A stretch of 64,000 bases of DNA from Prochlorococcus sp. AG-402-I21 (GCA_003216955.1 QCHZ01000002.1:1-64000); one strand, 5' to 3'. Shown: positions 17,722 through 26,901, counted from the stretch's first letter. Notes: generated by a model from the sequence alone, not told the origin. Made by a program: numbers and translations.

Positions 17722-18942
17722 TTATTGGTTTAAAGCTATAGATTTTCCGGCAACCCATCCAGTTGTCCAGCAATGTTGAAAATTAAACCCCCCCGTTATA
17801 CCATCAATATCTAATAATTCTCCTGCAAAATACAAACCCTTACATATTTTACTTTCCATAGTTTTAAAATTAATTTCCTTAAGTGATATCCCTCCAGCTG
17901 TTACAAACTCCTCACCATAAGGGCCTCGATTATTAATTAAATAACTTTTCATTATTAAACATTTTATTAAGGCCTCAATTTGTAATTTTGTTATATCAGC
18001 CCATTTTAGTTTACTCTCTAATTTTAAGCTAAAAAGAAGAGATTTCCATAAACTTCTGGGCAAATTATTAAAAGGTTTACTATTAAATACTAACTTCTTA
18101 CCATTTTTAGTTTTATATAAATTAAGTTTTGACCTTGCTTCACTCTCATTCATACAAAGCCAATTAATTTTTAATTCACCATTGTATTTATTGTCATGTA
18201 AATATCTAGCACTAAATGCAGATAGTCTTAAAATAACTGGACCACTAAAGCCTTTATGTGTTATCAGAATAGAACCTGCTCCAGAATATTTCTTTTTGTT
18301 GACTATAAGTTTAGTTTGTACATCTAAGGTTATACCAGAACAAGATTTTAATGAGTCTTCAGAAGTAGAAAAAGAGAAAAGAGAGGGAACTGGAGGAATA
18401 ATAGAGTGGCCAAGACTCTTGGCTAACCTGCGTCCACTGGGATGACCACCTGTACAAATCAAAAGATTTTTTGCTACAAAGAAATTGCTTCCTTTAGCTA
18501 ATAAGTTAAACCCCTCTTTTGTTATACTTATTTGCTTTACATGAGAATTAGTAAATACCTTAACACCATATTTCTTTGCTAAATCAGTTAAGCATTTTAT
18601 AACATCTTCAGAAGAATCAGACGAAGGGAAGACTCGTCCATCTTTCTCTACTTTAAGATTAAGTCCTTTCCTCTGAAACCAATCAAAAGCTTCCGTTGTA
18701 GAAAATCTATTAAACAAACCGATTAATTGCTTTTCTCCTCGGGGATAATTATTTACTAAATTAGATATTTCCCAACATGAGTTAGTAATATTACATCTTC
18801 CACCACCACTAATTCTAACTTTTTCTAATACTTTTGAGGTCCCTTCAAGTATCACAACAGATCTAAGTCCATTACTCATAGCTGTGATTGCACCCATAAA
18901 CCCAGCAGCACCACCGCCAATAATCACAAGATCAGATATCAT
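17722..18942 (-). CDS. HI0933/YhiN family FAD-dependent oxidoreductase
   Basis: A flavoprotein of about 406 residues. The FAD-binding dinucleotide motif is LVIIGGGAAGFMGAI at the N-terminus. Family features follow: VRISGGGRCNITN, ICTGGHPSGRRLAKSLGH, PPVPSLFSF, and a C-terminal FNFQHCWTTGWVAGKSIA. The family (BaiN-like) includes few characterised enzymes, so substrate is unknown. ATG 18942 is preferred over the TTG one codon before it. Confidence 0.88.
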   Translation of the reverse strand: MISDLVIIGGGAAGFMGAITAMSNGLRSVVILEGTSKVLEKVRISGGGRCNITNSCWEISNLVNNYPRGEKQLIGLFNRFSTTEAFDWFQRKGLNLKVEKDGRVFPSSDSSEDVIKCLTDLAKKYGVKVFTNSHVKQISITKEGFNLLAKGSNFFVAKNLLICTGGHPSGRRLAKSLGHSIIPPVPSLFSFSTSEDSLKSCSGITLDVQTKLIVNKKKYSGAGSILITHKGFSGPVILRLSAFSARYLHDNKYNGELKINWLCMNESEARSKLNLYKTKNGKKLVFNSKPFNNLPRSLWKSLLFSLKLESKLKWADITKLQIEALIKCLIMKSYLINNRGPYGEEFVTAGGISLKEINFKTMESKICKGLYFAGELLDIDGITGGFNFQHCWTTGWVAGKSIALNQ

Positions 18943-19165
18943 CAAATAATAAATTTTGCATAATTTATATTTTAGTAAAATAATATATAAATTATCTATT
19001 TATTACTTTTATTTATTAAGTAAAGCAGATTTTAAGAAATCAATGAAGATTATAGTTAATAATAAATTTTTAAAAAGACTTTATATAGAAACATATTGTC
19101 TTGAAACGCAGTTGAAAAATTAATTTAGTTCTTTTTTGTTGTATCTTTTCAGAAAATATAAAAAT

Positions 19166-19381
19166 ATGGCTGGTCCAAAAAGAGATGAAGCTAAGTCTAT
19201 TCTCTCCTACGTGAGACAGGAGCTTAGATATATGGATGAAGATCTCAGGAATGATGGTTTACTTCCAGAATTATCATCACTAAGATCAGTGTATGAGCAA
19301 CTATCAACTTTACTAGAGCTTTCAGACGGAAGAAGAAAAAAGAAAGATAAACCAGATTTTCCTGAAGACAAAAAACACTAA
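19166..19381 (+). CDS. Small coiled-coil hypothetical protein, paralogue of 15954-16157
   Basis: A 71-residue charged helical protein starting at ATG 19166 (MAGPKRDEAKS). An in-frame TTG at 19136 would add ten residues not shared with its relative. It aligns end to end with the 67-residue minus-strand protein at 15954-16157: VRQELRYMDEDL versus IRQELRDLDQML, and a shared GLLPELS motif and lysine-rich tail. Function unknown. Confidence 0.7.
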   Translation: MAGPKRDEAKSILSYVRQELRYMDEDLRNDGLLPELSSLRSVYEQLSTLLELSDGRRKKKDKPDFPEDKKH

Positions 19382-19556
19382 ATTCCCCTTGGTCAAGGAA
19401 ATATATCTAAGAATTAACTGTTATTAATACTTAATCCTCAGACAATTCATTTCACTTTATTTAAAATTTTCAATAGAAGAGCAGGACGATAGTCTATTCT
19501 GTATTTGATTTAACATTTTAATTCAAATTAAGAAATACCTCTTTGTAAATAAACTA

Positions 19557-19733
19557 ATGTCTAAAAAACATTCAAACTCTAGTAGTGAATCTAATCTTCT
19601 TAGCCCTATAAATCACATTCGTTTTTGGGACAAAGGAGAAATGGCATATTCAGCTCTAAAAAAGATAAATGAGCATAAAGCTAATAATGAATTGGAGAAA
19701 GCTAAAATAATGTTAGATGATTGGATTTTGTAG
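19557..19733 (+). CDS. Small hypothetical protein, 58 aa
   Basis: An ATG-initiated 58-residue ORF with a serine- and asparagine-rich N-terminus and a helical, charged second half (FWDKGEMAYSALKKINEHK, LEKAKIMLDDW). It has no membrane segment. Composition looks like a genuine protein. No family recognised. Confidence 0.5.
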   Translation: MSKKHSNSSSESNLLSPINHIRFWDKGEMAYSALKKINEHKANNELEKAKIMLDDWIL

Positions 19734-19815
19734 GAATTTTTAGTCAAGAAATAAATAAAAAATTTGATATTCACCCAAAAGATAAAGTAAATTATATCTA
19801 GATACTTAGTTATAT

Positions 19816-20217
19816 ATGCCCTCACTAAGAAAAAGGATTGGCTATCTTCCCTCAATAAATGCTCAAGAGATGATAACCAAAATTGCAAATAAAGAGAAGC
19901 TAAGCCAATCAAAAGTGGTAGGGATATTAGTTGAGGAGGCATTGATAGCTAGGGGTAGATTAGATCTTGAAGATTATAATGATTTAACTAGAAAGGTCCT
20001 TTATGGAAAGAAGAATAATAATACCAAAAATTTAAGCATCAAGTACAATGAACTTGATGCATTGATCTCAGACAAAGGTATAATATTCAACACAAAAAAA
20101 TCCAACCATCATTCAGAAGAAAATTGTTTATTCAAAGAAAGAAAAAAATATAATGATGAATTATTTGAACAATTTAAACAATTTATTTTATTTCAAAAAA
20201 CGATACAAGATAAATAA
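19816..20217 (+). CDS. Ribbon-helix-helix-like hypothetical protein, possibly truncated
   Basis: A 133-residue protein whose first 50 residues (RKRIGYLPSINAQEMITKI, KEKLSQSKVVGILVEEAL) resemble a ribbon-helix-helix DNA-binding or antitoxin-like fold. The remainder is polar and lysine-rich. The frame continues open for 58 further sense codons after its TAA stop (20218-20394), so the gene may have been longer and been cut by a nonsense change. Family not recognised; DNA binding is inference. Confidence 0.55.
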   Translation: MPSLRKRIGYLPSINAQEMITKIANKEKLSQSKVVGILVEEALIARGRLDLEDYNDLTRKVLYGKKNNNTKNLSIKYNELDALISDKGIIFNTKKSNHHSEENCLFKERKKYNDELFEQFKQFILFQKTIQDK

Positions 20218-20394
20218 ATATCAACTGATTTTATAAAATTCATCCCCCCTGAAAAAGAAATAACTTTAATTAGAAATCGTAAAGAATGTAGAGATCAACA
20301 AAAAGTACGCATAAAACATTCCAATGGACTAGAAAGTGAATGTATAAGTTCTTTTAAGGATCACTCATCAAGTTTCTTAATAAAAAATTTTTAA
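20218..20394 (+). pseudogene. In-frame continuation beyond the TAA at 20215
   Basis: Immediately after the stop codon of the preceding ORF the same frame stays open for 58 codons, ending at TAA 20392-20394. The translated text (FIKFIPPEKEITLIRNRK, then VRIKHSNGLESECIS) has protein-like composition. There is no ATG, GTG or TTG to start it independently. It is either the detached C-terminus of a decayed gene or chance. Confidence 0.35.
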
Positions 20395-20402
20395 ATATAA
20401 AC

Positions 20403-20669
20403 ATGACATCAACAACAACTCGTCCAAAATCAAACTCATCTAATCTCCTTGAAGAAGCTTTAAATCAGCCTCCTATTGGCGAAACGGCTAATTTTGCATG
20501 GAATGCAACCCCACTAGGTATTGCAGCAATATATAAAGGAATTTCTCCTTCAAAGCCACCCTATGAGCAAGCAATTAAAGAAGGTGAAGAATTAGCAATG
20601 GATCTAAGTAGAGAGGAGAAAGAATTTTATCTAACTCAAAAAGGCCTTGCACTTATTTTCTACTCTTAA
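20403..20669 (+). CDS. Hypothetical protein, 88 aa
   Basis: A soluble 88-residue protein. The N-terminus is serine- and threonine-rich, the middle reads NFAWNATPLGIAAIYKGIS, and the C-terminal half is an acidic helix (EQAIKEGEELAMDLSREEKEF). It starts at ATG after an AT-rich leader. No family recognised; likely specific to marine picocyanobacteria. Confidence 0.6.
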   Translation: MTSTTTRPKSNSSNLLEEALNQPPIGETANFAWNATPLGIAAIYKGISPSKPPYEQAIKEGEELAMDLSREEKEFYLTQKGLALIFYS

Positions 20670-20720
20670 TTTAAAAAACTAATTTTAAAATTTTAATCGA
20701 CATACAGTGGAGAAAATTTA

Positions 20721-21056
20721 TTATTTATCTTCAACAGATGAATCTATGACCCACTCGTCGCATAATCCAAGCAGAACAAGAGCCTTATCCTCCCAATCTG
20801 TATCAATAGACCAATCGTAAGGGACCTCAAAAGATAAAAAGAGCTCATTTCTATTTTTGGTATAGGTTTTACTCGCTGGAAGACTTTTATTAGAAATATT
20901 CGTATCTAGCAAAAACATATCATCAGAATTAACGTATTCAACATACCCAAGCTTCTTAATTTCCTCCTCAAATTTAAGTTCAAGTCTTACATTGAAACAA
21001 TGAGCTTCATCCCAATCTGCATAATGAGAAAAATATTTGTCCCAAGAATTTGACAT
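20721..21056 (-). CDS. Hypothetical protein, 111 aa
   Basis: An acidic, tryptophan-rich soluble protein (SWDKYFSHYADWDEAHCFN, VPYDWSIDTDWEDKAL, LCDEWVIDSS). It has a clear ATG start and converges with the 88-residue gene. No signal peptide, membrane helix or recognised motif. Function unknown. Confidence 0.6.
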   Translation of the reverse strand: MSNSWDKYFSHYADWDEAHCFNVRLELKFEEEIKKLGYVEYVNSDDMFLLDTNISNKSLPASKTYTKNRNELFLSFEVPYDWSIDTDWEDKALVLLGLCDEWVIDSSVEDK

Positions 21057-21194
21057 TTAAAGGTCGTTATTATTTCCTAACTTTACGGTATAAGGCAACA
21101 TTTTTTTAATTGAGTTCTAAAAATAAATATTAATATAGTATTTAGCTATGTTTTTCAAAATCAGATATTTTTTATGAAGTATTGAAGTATTTTT

Positions 21195-21395
21195 TTAATT
21201 GGTAAAAGTAAGGAAATTAAAATCATTAAGAACCCAAGTACCCAAAGTAAGCAAGCCAAATCCAAAAACAAACATCATTAAAGCAGCAACCTTGTATCTG
21301 GTTGATTCAGATCCTCTTCTAAGTAAAAAGGTTTCTGCGGCAAAGGAATTAGTCTGTGTAAAGGGCTTTTGGGGTTTTGTCCTTGATGAAAACAT
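21195..21395 (-). CDS. Single-helix membrane protein, hypothetical
   Basis: A 66-residue protein with a polar N-terminal half and one C-terminal membrane helix (VAALMMFVFGFGLLTLGTWV). The helix resembles that of the 64-residue protein at 55174-55368 (VA-x-LM-x-F, then G, F/L-G-x-W-x-L), suggesting a small family. It lacks the E-x-x-N-G-R chlorophyll-binding motif of high-light-inducible proteins. Two overlapping ORFs in other frames look less protein-like. Confidence 0.5.
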   Translation of the reverse strand: MFSSRTKPQKPFTQTNSFAAETFLLRRGSESTRYKVAALMMFVFGFGLLTLGTWVLNDFNFLTFTN

Positions 21396-21502
21396 TTTTG
21401 AATTGATATATTTACTAAATTAATAGAATTTCTTATCGACCGTGGAGAATTAATTGACTTAAATCGAATATGTACCATAAAAAAATCAAAGATGTAACGC
21501 AA

Positions 21503-21948
21503 AAGGGAAAAAGACTTGGTGACAGTCTTTTAAGAATGCAATAGCAAAAACACTCATATGAATAAATAAAAAAAAATTTCAGAGGTTAAATGCAATTAGT
21601 AGAAAAAATAAACCATGTTAGGAACAGTAGTAGATAAAAATATTCTGAAGGAAAGGTAAATTAAGCAAAGACTAATAATAATATGTACAATAACTTATCA
21701 AGTCTTTGTAATAGTTAATAGTTTAATTATAGATATCGTGGCGCTCAGTAGATCGATTGTTTAGCCATGAGAATCTCGAATAACATAACAATTAGCAACT
21801 AAGTCTTAACGGCTGTAATTAAAAATATATAAATGTATACTTAAGTCTTAGATAAGTTTCTACAGTATTTATAAAAAAGAGATATATATTAAAAATCAGT
21901 CTATTTCAAGAAGTATTATTGATATTTATATTGATAGATAATAGATAT
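21503..21948. other. Intergenic stretch without recognisable genes
   Basis: 446 bases of AT-rich sequence. Only very short ORFs occur (for example 15 and 14 codons near 21590-21660). No terminator, tRNA or long inverted repeat was seen. Confidence 0.6.
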
Positions 21949-22794
21949 TTATAAATTGAAAATCATTTTTAATTTCCTTAAATGATCATCGGTAGAGACA
22001 TCAGTTTCAACTATTGGGGAAATTCTATACTCCTTGTAAGTTATTAATATATTTTTCAACAGATTATCTGCAAAGTCTACTGACTCTAAAAATTCACTAG
22101 AACAATAAACACCTTTCCAGGGTCTATATTTAAATCGAGCTAAAAACTGTCTAGAGGGAATTAGAATACTTCCAAACAGCCTGATATTGGCTATTTTGGG
22201 ATTATTCTTTATAGTTAATTTAATTATATTTAAAAGTATTTCAATCCTACTTTTGAGAAGCTTATAATCAGTTCCAAATTGAATCCATATATGAGCTACA
22301 AGACCTGATTGAAGTTTCTTTTTTAATCTTATAATCTCTTCTTCAAACAATAAGCTAGGTAGATAAGGATTAAATGCCACACCCATAGATATCTTTTGAT
22401 TAAAAGGATGAGGAAAATCTTTAAGAAAAGATAAAGCTGAAACGGAGTCTAGGGTTAATCTTTTTTGAGAACCAGAAACAAGCAATACGTTATTACAACC
22501 TAAAGAGTTTATCGTCTTAAGAAAATTAATAAAAGAATCCTGAGTATTCAGTCTATTTCTATTGAATTCATGAAGAATACTAAAATGAGGAATAATATCA
22601 ATATTTGGGTACTCTTCTCTTATAATTTCAATTGACTGTAAAAGAAATTCTTTTTTTAAGCTATTTTTACAAGGTATATTAATTTTGTAGAGATTATTGC
22701 TTTTATAAAAAGCAAGCCTTTTTCGAAGTTCATCAAATGATTTAAAAGATATTTCTATCCTAATATTATTCAAATTAAATAAACTATCGTTCAT
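21949..22794 (-). CDS. Methylenetetrahydrofolate reductase-like TIM-barrel protein
   Basis: A 281-residue protein resembling the flavin-binding barrel of methylenetetrahydrofolate reductase. Supporting segments are IIPHFSILHEFNRNRL, the strand plus loop GCNNVLLVSGSQK, the ISMGVAFNPYLPS segment, and a lysine-rich helix followed by VAHIWIQFGTDY, where MTHFR has its I-x-T-Q-x-x-x-D motif. The match is partial: the N-terminal E-F-F-P-P motif of true MTHFR is not present. It may act in C1 metabolism or be a divergent paralogue. Confidence 0.5.
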   Translation of the reverse strand: MNDSLFNLNNIRIEISFKSFDELRKRLAFYKSNNLYKINIPCKNSLKKEFLLQSIEIIREEYPNIDIIPHFSILHEFNRNRLNTQDSFINFLKTINSLGCNNVLLVSGSQKRLTLDSVSALSFLKDFPHPFNQKISMGVAFNPYLPSLLFEEEIIRLKKKLQSGLVAHIWIQFGTDYKLLKSRIEILLNIIKLTIKNNPKIANIRLFGSILIPSRQFLARFKYRPWKGVYCSSEFLESVDFADNLLKNILITYKEYRISPIVETDVSTDDHLRKLKMIFNL

Positions 22795-22927
22795 TGTCTA
22801 TATAATTAAAATAATTTAAAAAATGTATTCTATCATAAAAAAAATATCCAAAAGTTAATTAATTCAATACAAAGTTATATAAAAAATTTTTAATTATCTT
22901 TTAGAATTAGAACTATACACATTATAT

Positions 22928-23407
22928 TTAATCTGCTAACCACTTATAAATGGCTTTGTTTTTACAATCAATCTCATCAAAAGAAGAATAATAATAATCA
23001 TTCCATGAATCAGAAGGAGTACCCAAAAAAATCATTAAGTTAAGAGGGTAGTCATCAGAATCAGTACATTTACGGAAATCGTCTCTAAATAAAAATGTAG
23101 GTTTTCCCAATGCAATAGCTACTCCAAGCTCAACCATTACTCCTTCGTCAGGAGGAGTACCATTAACTATTGCAAATATGCCATCAGATGTTCTCAAATC
23201 ATTAAGGTTTGAACTAGCGACTTTATTAGCCCAGCCAGGGCTAGAAAGATCAATATTTGTATTACGAGCAAAAGGTTCCAAGACACTTGCTCCCATAGAC
23301 TCAAGTTTACTAATAAAATCCGGTAGAAGTTTTAGTTTCCAATGCTCAGAAAAGCCATAAGGAGAGGCTAGATAGAGTGTTTTATTTGACAATTGTTTTA
23401 ATCCCAA
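22928..23407 (-). CDS. Nucleoside 2-deoxyribosyltransferase-like protein
   Basis: A 159-residue protein with LYLASPYGFSEHW at the N-terminus and NGTPPDEGVMVELGVAIALG, the family motif carrying the catalytic glutamate and the aspartate that positions the deoxyribose. Such enzymes swap bases between deoxynucleosides or hydrolyse them, serving nucleotide salvage. TTG 23407 is the start, with TTG 23392 as an alternative; there is no in-frame ATG. Confidence 0.8.
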   Translation of the reverse strand: MGLKQLSNKTLYLASPYGFSEHWKLKLLPDFISKLESMGASVLEPFARNTNIDLSSPGWANKVASSNLNDLRTSDGIFAIVNGTPPDEGVMVELGVAIALGKPTFLFRDDFRKCTDSDDYPLNLMIFLGTPSDSWNDYYYSSFDEIDCKNKAIYKWLAD

Positions 23408-23460
23408 AAAACATATCCAAAATAATGTTAATAAAATTTACCCAATAATCATGAATAGAG

Positions 23461-23739
23461 TTAGTAATCGACTTTATTTAGCAGCTTAGTTGCATTATTT
23501 AATCGAATTTTGCCCTGATTGTTTTCAGAAAAACGCTCATTAGCATCTTTTACTAATAAAACAGAGAGAGCCTTGACATTAAAAATAAAACTCTTTTGAT
23601 TAGAATACATTTGAGCTATTAATTCCTTAATCTCAAAATTAAAAGATGAGTTTGAAAACAAAATAATTGAAGTCCATCCAGTAATTACCGCTGAGAATAT
23701 AACTATTAACTTAATAAGTTTTTGAAAAGTATTTAGCAA
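23461..23739 (-). CDS. Hypothetical membrane-anchored protein, 92 aa
   Basis: One N-terminal hydrophobic segment (about residues 8-30) is followed by a polar region with SNQKSFIFNVKALSVLLVKD and an asparagine-rich end. It could be a signal anchor with a periplasmic or lumenal domain. Start is TTG 23739. No family recognised. Confidence 0.45.
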   Translation of the reverse strand: MLNTFQKLIKLIVIFSAVITGWTSIILFSNSSFNFEIKELIAQMYSNQKSFIFNVKALSVLLVKDANERFSENNQGKIRLNNATKLLNKVDY

Positions 23740-23812
23740 TTTAAGAAATCATAAATACATAAATTCATGATAACTATTAAAAAGAAGAATGCACATCTAA
23801 TAAAAATAATTC

Positions 23813-24082
23813 TCAAGCTGTCTTGTTCTTTTTAAAATCAAATTCAACCCAATTTGATGAAATCAACTGTCTCCATGTCTTAAGTGAGTCTTTTTTTGTG
23901 GCCTTTCTCCTGCTTTTAAATTCCATAGGTTTACCATTTGGAACAACTCCCCACATATCTATGGTGAAATCTGTAGTGATCTTTTCATCAGATGATTTTT
24001 TAGAATCAAAATGAATAGCCCATTTATTGTGAGGATCAATGAGCCAACCATTAGGTCCATCTAAGTTTTCTACCTTTTCCAT
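23813..24082 (-). CDS. DUF1651 family protein
   Basis: An 89-residue protein matching the picocyanobacterial DUF1651 pattern: GWLIDPHNKWAIHF at the start, a central basic turn FKSRRKATKKDSLKTW, and the ending RQLISSNWVEFDF, where family members read x-x-W-x-x-L-x-x-x-G-W. This family is small, cyanobacterial and uncharacterised. ATG 24082 is taken as the start, next to a TTG at 24085. Confidence 0.65.
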   Translation of the reverse strand: MEKVENLDGPNGWLIDPHNKWAIHFDSKKSSDEKITTDFTIDMWGVVPNGKPMEFKSRRKATKKDSLKTWRQLISSNWVEFDFKKNKTA

Positions 24083-24237
24083 CAAAAAACGAAGTCTTAG
24101 TTTTGTTTTTAATTAAAAAAGCAGTCTTAGTCAAGCCTAAAAGCCTAAAGTGAAGTTAAAGAAATAATTAAAAAAATAATTTATAAAGTTGAAAGAAAAT
24201 AATCATTTAAAAGAAAAGATATAATGAGATTATACGA

Positions 24238-24447
24238 ATGACACAAATTAAGATGTCCTTAGAAGCTGGTAGTCCACAATGTCGAGGTTTGATAGAAGCG
24301 AAAGAAAGCCTCATAAAAACTATGAATTCGCTTGGTTCAATAGAAAATTTGGATCATATACAAAAAATATTACGTGACGTCTATAACGAATTAGAAGAAC
24401 TCCATGAATCAAGAAGGATAAAAGAATCGAAAAATCTTAACCAATAA
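24238..24447 (+). CDS. Hypothetical helical protein, 69 aa
   Basis: A small charged protein. Its second half (IQKILRDVYNELEELHESRR) is a strongly amphipathic helix, faintly like the helical family at 15954 and 19166 but without the GLLPELS motif. Start ATG 24238. Function unknown. Confidence 0.5.
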   Translation: MTQIKMSLEAGSPQCRGLIEAKESLIKTMNSLGSIENLDHIQKILRDVYNELEELHESRRIKESKNLNQ

Positions 24448-24579
24448 TGAACAAATGCAATTTAATAATAGAATAGAAACTTATAAAAAATATCTATATT
24501 AAATATTAATTTTTTATATTATAAAAAGATATAATTAAAATGTTTTATGATGATGATACATAATAAAAACACTTATAAA

Positions 24580-24981
24580 ATGTCTACAAAAGATATTGAT
24601 ATCTGCAGATTAGCAGATCTTGATAAATTAAGATCTGCTCCTAAACTAAATAAGGAGCAGTCAAAAAAACTTTTAAATGAACTAAAAGAAATTATCCATA
24701 AATCAGACTGGATAACAATAGGAGTTATGTCACCAACATTAAGAAAGGGCCTCAATGCAGTTAGAAGAATAGAAGAAAAGTTTGAATACAACGAAATGAA
24801 ATGCATCACATTACCTAGCTCCGATGGGCCTATATTTTTAAAGGCGAATCAAAAGACAGGTGAAATTCACGCAAGGATTGAATTTGGCTTGGGAGAAGGT
24901 ATATTAATTAGTTGTCAAAATTATGATAATTCATTAATCTCAAAAACCACTGGTCCTTTCCCATTAGACTTCTTTGATTAA
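24580..24981 (+). CDS. DUF1824 family protein
   Basis: A soluble protein of about 133 residues. Family features recognised are the N-terminal helix pair, WITIGVMSPTLRKGLNAVRR, the segment GPIFLKANQKTGEIHAR, then GILISCQNYD and the C-terminal TTGPFPLDFFD. DUF1824 is confined to cyanobacteria and plastids and has no assigned function. ATG 24580 (MSTKDIDI) is chosen; a longer form from ATG 24547 adds eleven poorly conserved residues. Confidence 0.7.
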   Translation: MSTKDIDICRLADLDKLRSAPKLNKEQSKKLLNELKEIIHKSDWITIGVMSPTLRKGLNAVRRIEEKFEYNEMKCITLPSSDGPIFLKANQKTGEIHARIEFGLGEGILISCQNYDNSLISKTTGPFPLDFFD

Positions 24982-25210
24982 CAATTAATAATTAACAACT
25001 CAAAATATAAGTTTGATCATACAAATAAATACTAAATCTAAAAATAAAAAAAATCCACAGAAAAATGTCAAAAGAAATGCTATTCTAAAATGTATATAAA
25101 AACTTTAATAAAGTACTAAACATTCAAGTTCATTGATAAACAAATTAAATCAAATGTTTTACCAATTTAAACCTAACAAAGAAGATTTACTACTTACACC
25201 ATAAATCTAG

Positions 25211-25666
25211 ATGGATAATGAAAGAGGCAAGTTTTATCAATCTGGAGATGGCTCCTATTTTTATACAGCCGATGACGCCTCAAAATGGGATTTTCTAGAT
25301 AGGCTTGGTCAACTAAATCTACTTCATGTATTAAAAAAAGAATGGCAACCGGAAGTATCAAGTCAGAGTAAATTAAGGAAAGTTCTTCAAGAAATAAATA
25401 TTGATGAATTTGAGGATTTCATGGCAGATATCCTTGGAATATGCGAGTCGTTCGAGGAAATGGTTTATGAATTTGAGGGAAATATAAATTTGAGTCCTGA
25501 TTACTTAGAGAGATTTTATCCAGATGAAAAGGAAAGCTTGGAAAAGTTAAAAAAACAGATAAGAGAACACAAAGAATGGAAAGAAAAACACCAAGCTTCA
25601 TATTCATTTCTGACAAAAAAACTACTGGAAAAAAATGAGACAGACAATAATGAAAATAACTTATAA
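25211..25666 (+). CDS. Hypothetical acidic protein, 151 aa
   Basis: A highly charged soluble protein, aromatic-rich at the start (KFYQSGDGSYFYTADDASKW), with acidic helices in the middle (INIDEFEDFMADILGICESF) and a lysine- and glutamate-rich coiled-coil-like C-terminus. No family recognised. It is the last sizeable gene before a gene-sparse region. Confidence 0.6.
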   Translation: MDNERGKFYQSGDGSYFYTADDASKWDFLDRLGQLNLLHVLKKEWQPEVSSQSKLRKVLQEINIDEFEDFMADILGICESFEEMVYEFEGNINLSPDYLERFYPDEKESLEKLKKQIREHKEWKEKHQASYSFLTKKLLEKNETDNNENNL

Positions 25667-26362
25667 CTTAATTTTCTTATAAGTAGCAGATATTCGCTAT
25701 AAATAAAATCAAAAAATAGAGAATTACTGACCATACAAAAGTGATTTAATTATCTGACGATTGAAACCAATCTAATTTTTTCAATTAATCATTAACCTCT
25801 TCCGATCTGAACGTAGTACCATTACAGTGAGAAATCAAAAAAAAAGAAGCTTTTCTAAATGATAATCTACTGTAAGTTTTGATTAGTTGATCATAATTTT
25901 ATATTTCATTATTACAATTATTGAAACCAAAAGCGGAAGTAGAATAAATTGAAAACTACAACATATTTAATTAAGTGTTTAATTAAATAGGTAAATGGTA
26001 AATAGTGAAACGATAACTATTGGTAAAATTGCTTTAACTAAAAAATTGGGACCTAATCAAAGAATTTAAAGTTTGACTCTCGAATAAATCCAAATTTGCT
26101 TAACAAACAAAATTGTAGCTAAAGGTTCAATAACTCTTATGGAAATCAAATTAAAGTGATTTTACCTACACAACGTCAAAAAAAATCCACTATAGTCTTA
26201 ACAAATGTTTACATATGAATCTATTTATCTGCTTTTTTTATTAGTAACGATCAAAAATCGCTAATAGGATTAGCAGTCACTGCTTTTTCAATTCAATTCC
26301 AAATCGAATTGGTAAGTCAGAGATTTTAAAAAAATCTCAAAGCATCAAACTACATAAAACAA
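25667..26362. other. Gene-poor intergenic region with hairpins
   Basis: About 700 bases of AT-rich sequence in which I see no convincing ORF. The best candidate is a 24-codon ATG frame at 25995. The last part, 26240-26289, holds three consecutive overlapping hairpins. Confidence 0.55.
26240..26289 (+). promoter_or_regulatory. Overlapping hairpins upstream of a small ORF (attenuator-like)
   Basis: ATTAG...CGAT (26240-26251) can pair with ATCGCTAAT (26257-26265). GCTAAT (26260-26265) can instead pair with ATTAGC (26269-26274). AGCAG (26272-26276) can pair with CTGCT (26280-26284), which is followed by TTTT. The alternatives exclude each other, as in attenuators. The last hairpin is short, so this is a weak call. 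Confidence 0.3.
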
Positions 26363-26539
26363 ATGACTTCTACGAATCAAAAACCTTCAAATCTAATAAA
26401 TAGAGAGGACGTAAATGAAATGATTGAGAATGCAATTAGAAGGCACAACAGAAGATCAACAATAATCTCAGCAATCCTCGGATGGATACTTATCGGTGGT
26501 TACTCATTTGGTTTGTTTCATGTTGTTCAAAATATATGA
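26363..26539 (+). CDS. Small C-terminal-helix membrane protein, 58 aa
   Basis: An ATG-started 58-residue ORF. A polar, charged N-terminal half (LINREDVNEMIENAIRRH) is followed by one membrane helix (STIISAILGWILIGGYSFGL). The amphipathic helix plus membrane anchor is a convincing protein layout. Function unknown. Confidence 0.55.
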   Translation: MTSTNQKPSNLINREDVNEMIENAIRRHNRRSTIISAILGWILIGGYSFGLFHVVQNI

Positions 26540-26742
26540 GATTTGATTTAATAAATCAACTTCTAATAGATATAACTAATCGCTGAATATTTATTATTTT
26601 AGATCCAATAATTCAAACGTTTATCTAATATGTTACTAATTCTATAGCTTGTCTGGTTAATCTAAAAGATTTATACATGTGATAAATATAGATTAGTAAA
26701 ATTTAATTAGAGAAAAGTAAGATAAGTAATTGAATTAACTTT

Positions 26743-26901
26743 CTAACTTGTACGGCTCCATTTATCTTGATATGGAAGTTGATAATCTGCCTTGTTCATT
26801 GGTATCCAACTCCAATCACAGCATATTGATACTTGGTATCCAATCACATAAAGAGCAAGCATTGCATTCAATATATTGATATGACTGATTGGTGTACCCA
26901 T
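26743..26901 (-). CDS. Small hypothetical protein, 52 aa
   Basis: ATG-started 52-residue ORF. It has a hydrophobic first half (ISHINILNAMLALYVIGYQV), a pair of adjacent cysteines (SICCDWSW) and a polar, tyrosine-rich end. Resembles many short picocyanobacterial hypothetical proteins; no family recognised. Confidence 0.4.
   Translation of the reverse strand: MGTPISHINILNAMLALYVIGYQVSICCDWSWIPMNKADYQLPYQDKWSRTS

Noticed and set aside
21195-21395. High-light-inducible (Hli) protein
   Set aside because: The E-x-x-N-G-R chlorophyll-binding motif is missing.
21199-21502. Two further ORFs (plus 21199-21423, minus 21278-21502)
   Set aside because: They are shadows of the minus-strand membrane protein at 21195-21395, which alone has a sensible helix and start.
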